Assembly (NCBI GenBank): GCA_018262395.1
Contig: JAGSYM010000059.1
Location: forward strand, 1 to 6,818
Direction of reading: 5' to 3'
Length of the DNA: 6,818 nucleotides
DNA from: Nitrospirota bacterium
Lineage (GTDB): Bacteria; Nitrospirota; Thermodesulfovibrionia; Thermodesulfovibrionales; SM23-35
Positions 5,907-6,818 of the stretch are shown here, piece by piece. The notes beneath the pieces are model-generated. The model was not told the DNA's origin and did not search any database. It saw nothing but the letters and a program-made list of their open reading frames with translations. The translations under genes were made by a program, and so were the position numbers. Position 1 is the first letter of the stretch. Each line of letters starts with the position of its first letter.

Positions 5907-6818
5907 TCTCTCTCTGCCGGTATCAAGGATTCGTCTGACTATTGTCAGCAGTTCCATCCGCTCAAAGGGTTTTTTCAAAAAGGCATCAATAGAACCATCC
6001 TCCCTGATGGCTCCATCGCTGTATCCAGAGATAACCAGTATCCGGATCTCCGGTTTGATATTTTTGAGAATTTTAATCAAATCATTTCCTTCCATGAGCG
6101 GCATAACAATGTCCGTTATCACAAGGTTAATTTTGGTGAGATTGCTCTTGAACACATCAATGGCATTCAGAGAGTTACTAACGGGCATGACATGGTATCC
6201 ATGCGTTTCAAGGAGATCTGATATCAGGTTCAGGACGTCGTTATCATCGTCAACGATCAGGATATTCTCATTCCCTTCTATCATGGAAACACGGGGTTTT
6301 ACAACCTCCTGACAGGATCTGTCGGAAACAGGGAAGTATATCTCGAATGTCGTCCCTTTTCCGAGGCTGCTCTGCACAGAAATATAGCCTTTATGATCCT
6401 TAATAATCCCATACACTGTTGCGAGTCCCAGCCCCGTACCTTTTCCTTTTTCTTTGGTTGTAAAGAACGGATCAAAAATCCTGTTGATGACTTCTTTGGG
6501 AATACCTGTTCCGGTGTCGGAAACCGACAACATGACATATCTGCCTGGTTGAACGTACGATGGGATATTCGCATGGTCTCCGCCGACATCCATCACCCGT
6601 GATGTAATCGTAATGAGTCCACCGTCCGGCATGGCATCCCTGGCATTCACCAAAAGATTCATCATGATCTGTTCGATTTGATTGGGATCACCATCAATCA
6701 TAGGGGCCTGTTCTGAAAAATTCACTTTCAAACCTATCTTCTTATTCAATACCCCCTCAAAAAGCTTCAATGAGTCGTTAATAACATCGTGGAGATTCAA
6801 GGGAAGCACTTCGTGCGA
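5892..6818 (-). CDS. Hybrid sensor histidine kinase with C-terminal receiver domain, N-terminal part missing
   Basis: The C-terminal 308 residues of a two-component hybrid kinase are visible; the frame stays open to the right edge, so the sensor and His-phosphoacceptor regions are off the window. A GTG at 6809 is in frame but internal. The HATPase domain covers about visible residues 10-165: N-box NQIEQIMMNLLVNARDAM, DTGTGIP, FDPFFTTK and GKGTGLGLATVYGI. A short linker leads to a receiver domain at about 184-300, with acidic DDD near 190, phosphoacceptor Asp at about 236 (ITDIVMPLMEG), Ser at about 264 (VISGYSD) and Lys at about 283 (FLKKPF). Receiver residues are intact, so it probably undergoes internal phosphotransfer to the C-terminal Asp. 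The input signal and output partner are unknown. It is convergent with fabH and overlaps its end by 15 bp. Confidence 0.93.
   Translation of the reverse strand, partial: SHEVLPLNLHDVINDSLKLFEGVLNKKIGLKVNFSEQAPMIDGDPNQIEQIMMNLLVNARDAMPDGGLITITSRVMDVGGDHANIPSYVQPGRYVMLSVSDTGTGIPKEVINRIFDPFFTTKEKGKGTGLGLATVYGIIKDHKGYISVQSSLGKGTTFEIYFPVSDRSCQEVVKPRVSMIEGNENILIVDDDNDVLNLISDLLETHGYHVMPVSNSLNAIDVFKSNLTKINLVITDIVMPLMEGNDLIKILKNIKPEIRILVISGYSDGAIREDGSIDAFLKKPFERMELLTIVRRILDTGRERLPFY

Noticed and set aside
1..6818. CRISPR array, tRNA, rRNA, insertion sequence or attachment site
   Set aside because: No spaced direct repeats, structured RNA signatures, transposase-like proteins or terminal inverted repeats were found; coding density is high throughout.

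Overview
The window reads as bacterial chromosome of moderate GC content and holds two divergent operons plus one convergent gene. All nine genes can be named at family level. Gene content and style (yceD-rpmF-plsX-fabH, a hybrid histidine kinase ending in a receiver domain, a GH57 amylase-type enzyme, and glycine-cleavage H and L proteins together) fit a Gram-negative of the Nitrospirota or Desulfobacterota (old Deltaproteobacteria) kind. This is an impression from gene content only; no marker here fixes the lineage.

Left operon, minus strand, read right to left: gcvH (lipoyl carrier H protein), lpdA (dihydrolipoyl dehydrogenase, joined to gcvH by an ATGA overlap), a 100-bp gap with its own candidate promoter, an ftsB/divIC-type division protein, and a GH57 glycoside hydrolase that overlaps ftsB by 11 bp and runs off the left edge. 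GcvH and Lpd are natural partners, since Lpd reoxidises the dihydrolipoyl arm of GcvH. The glycine cleavage P and T proteins are not in the window.

Right operon, plus strand: yceD (DUF177), rpmF (ribosomal protein L32), plsX (acyl-ACP:phosphate acyltransferase) and fabH (beta-ketoacyl-ACP synthase III). The genes are tightly packed, with a 3-bp gap, a 4-bp overlap and a 14-bp overlap. This is a widely conserved cluster linking ribosome synthesis to the start of fatty acid and phospholipid synthesis. Two of its starts, rpmF and fabH, are best read as TTG. The cluster stops after fabH, where a convergent hybrid histidine kinase/response regulator gene overlaps the fabH end by 15 bp; the usual followers fabD, fabG and acpP are absent from the window.

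The two operons share a 134-bp divergent control region with back-to-back sigma70-type promoters. The yceD promoter is a perfect-consensus TTGACA-18-TATAAT. The two -35 boxes form an exact 7-bp inverted repeat.

I see no mobile element, CRISPR array, tRNA, rRNA or clear rho-independent terminator. This is mostly ordinary core genome. The points worth a second look are the divergent promoter pair, the almost leaderless ftsB promoter and the gene pairings, rather than any new system.
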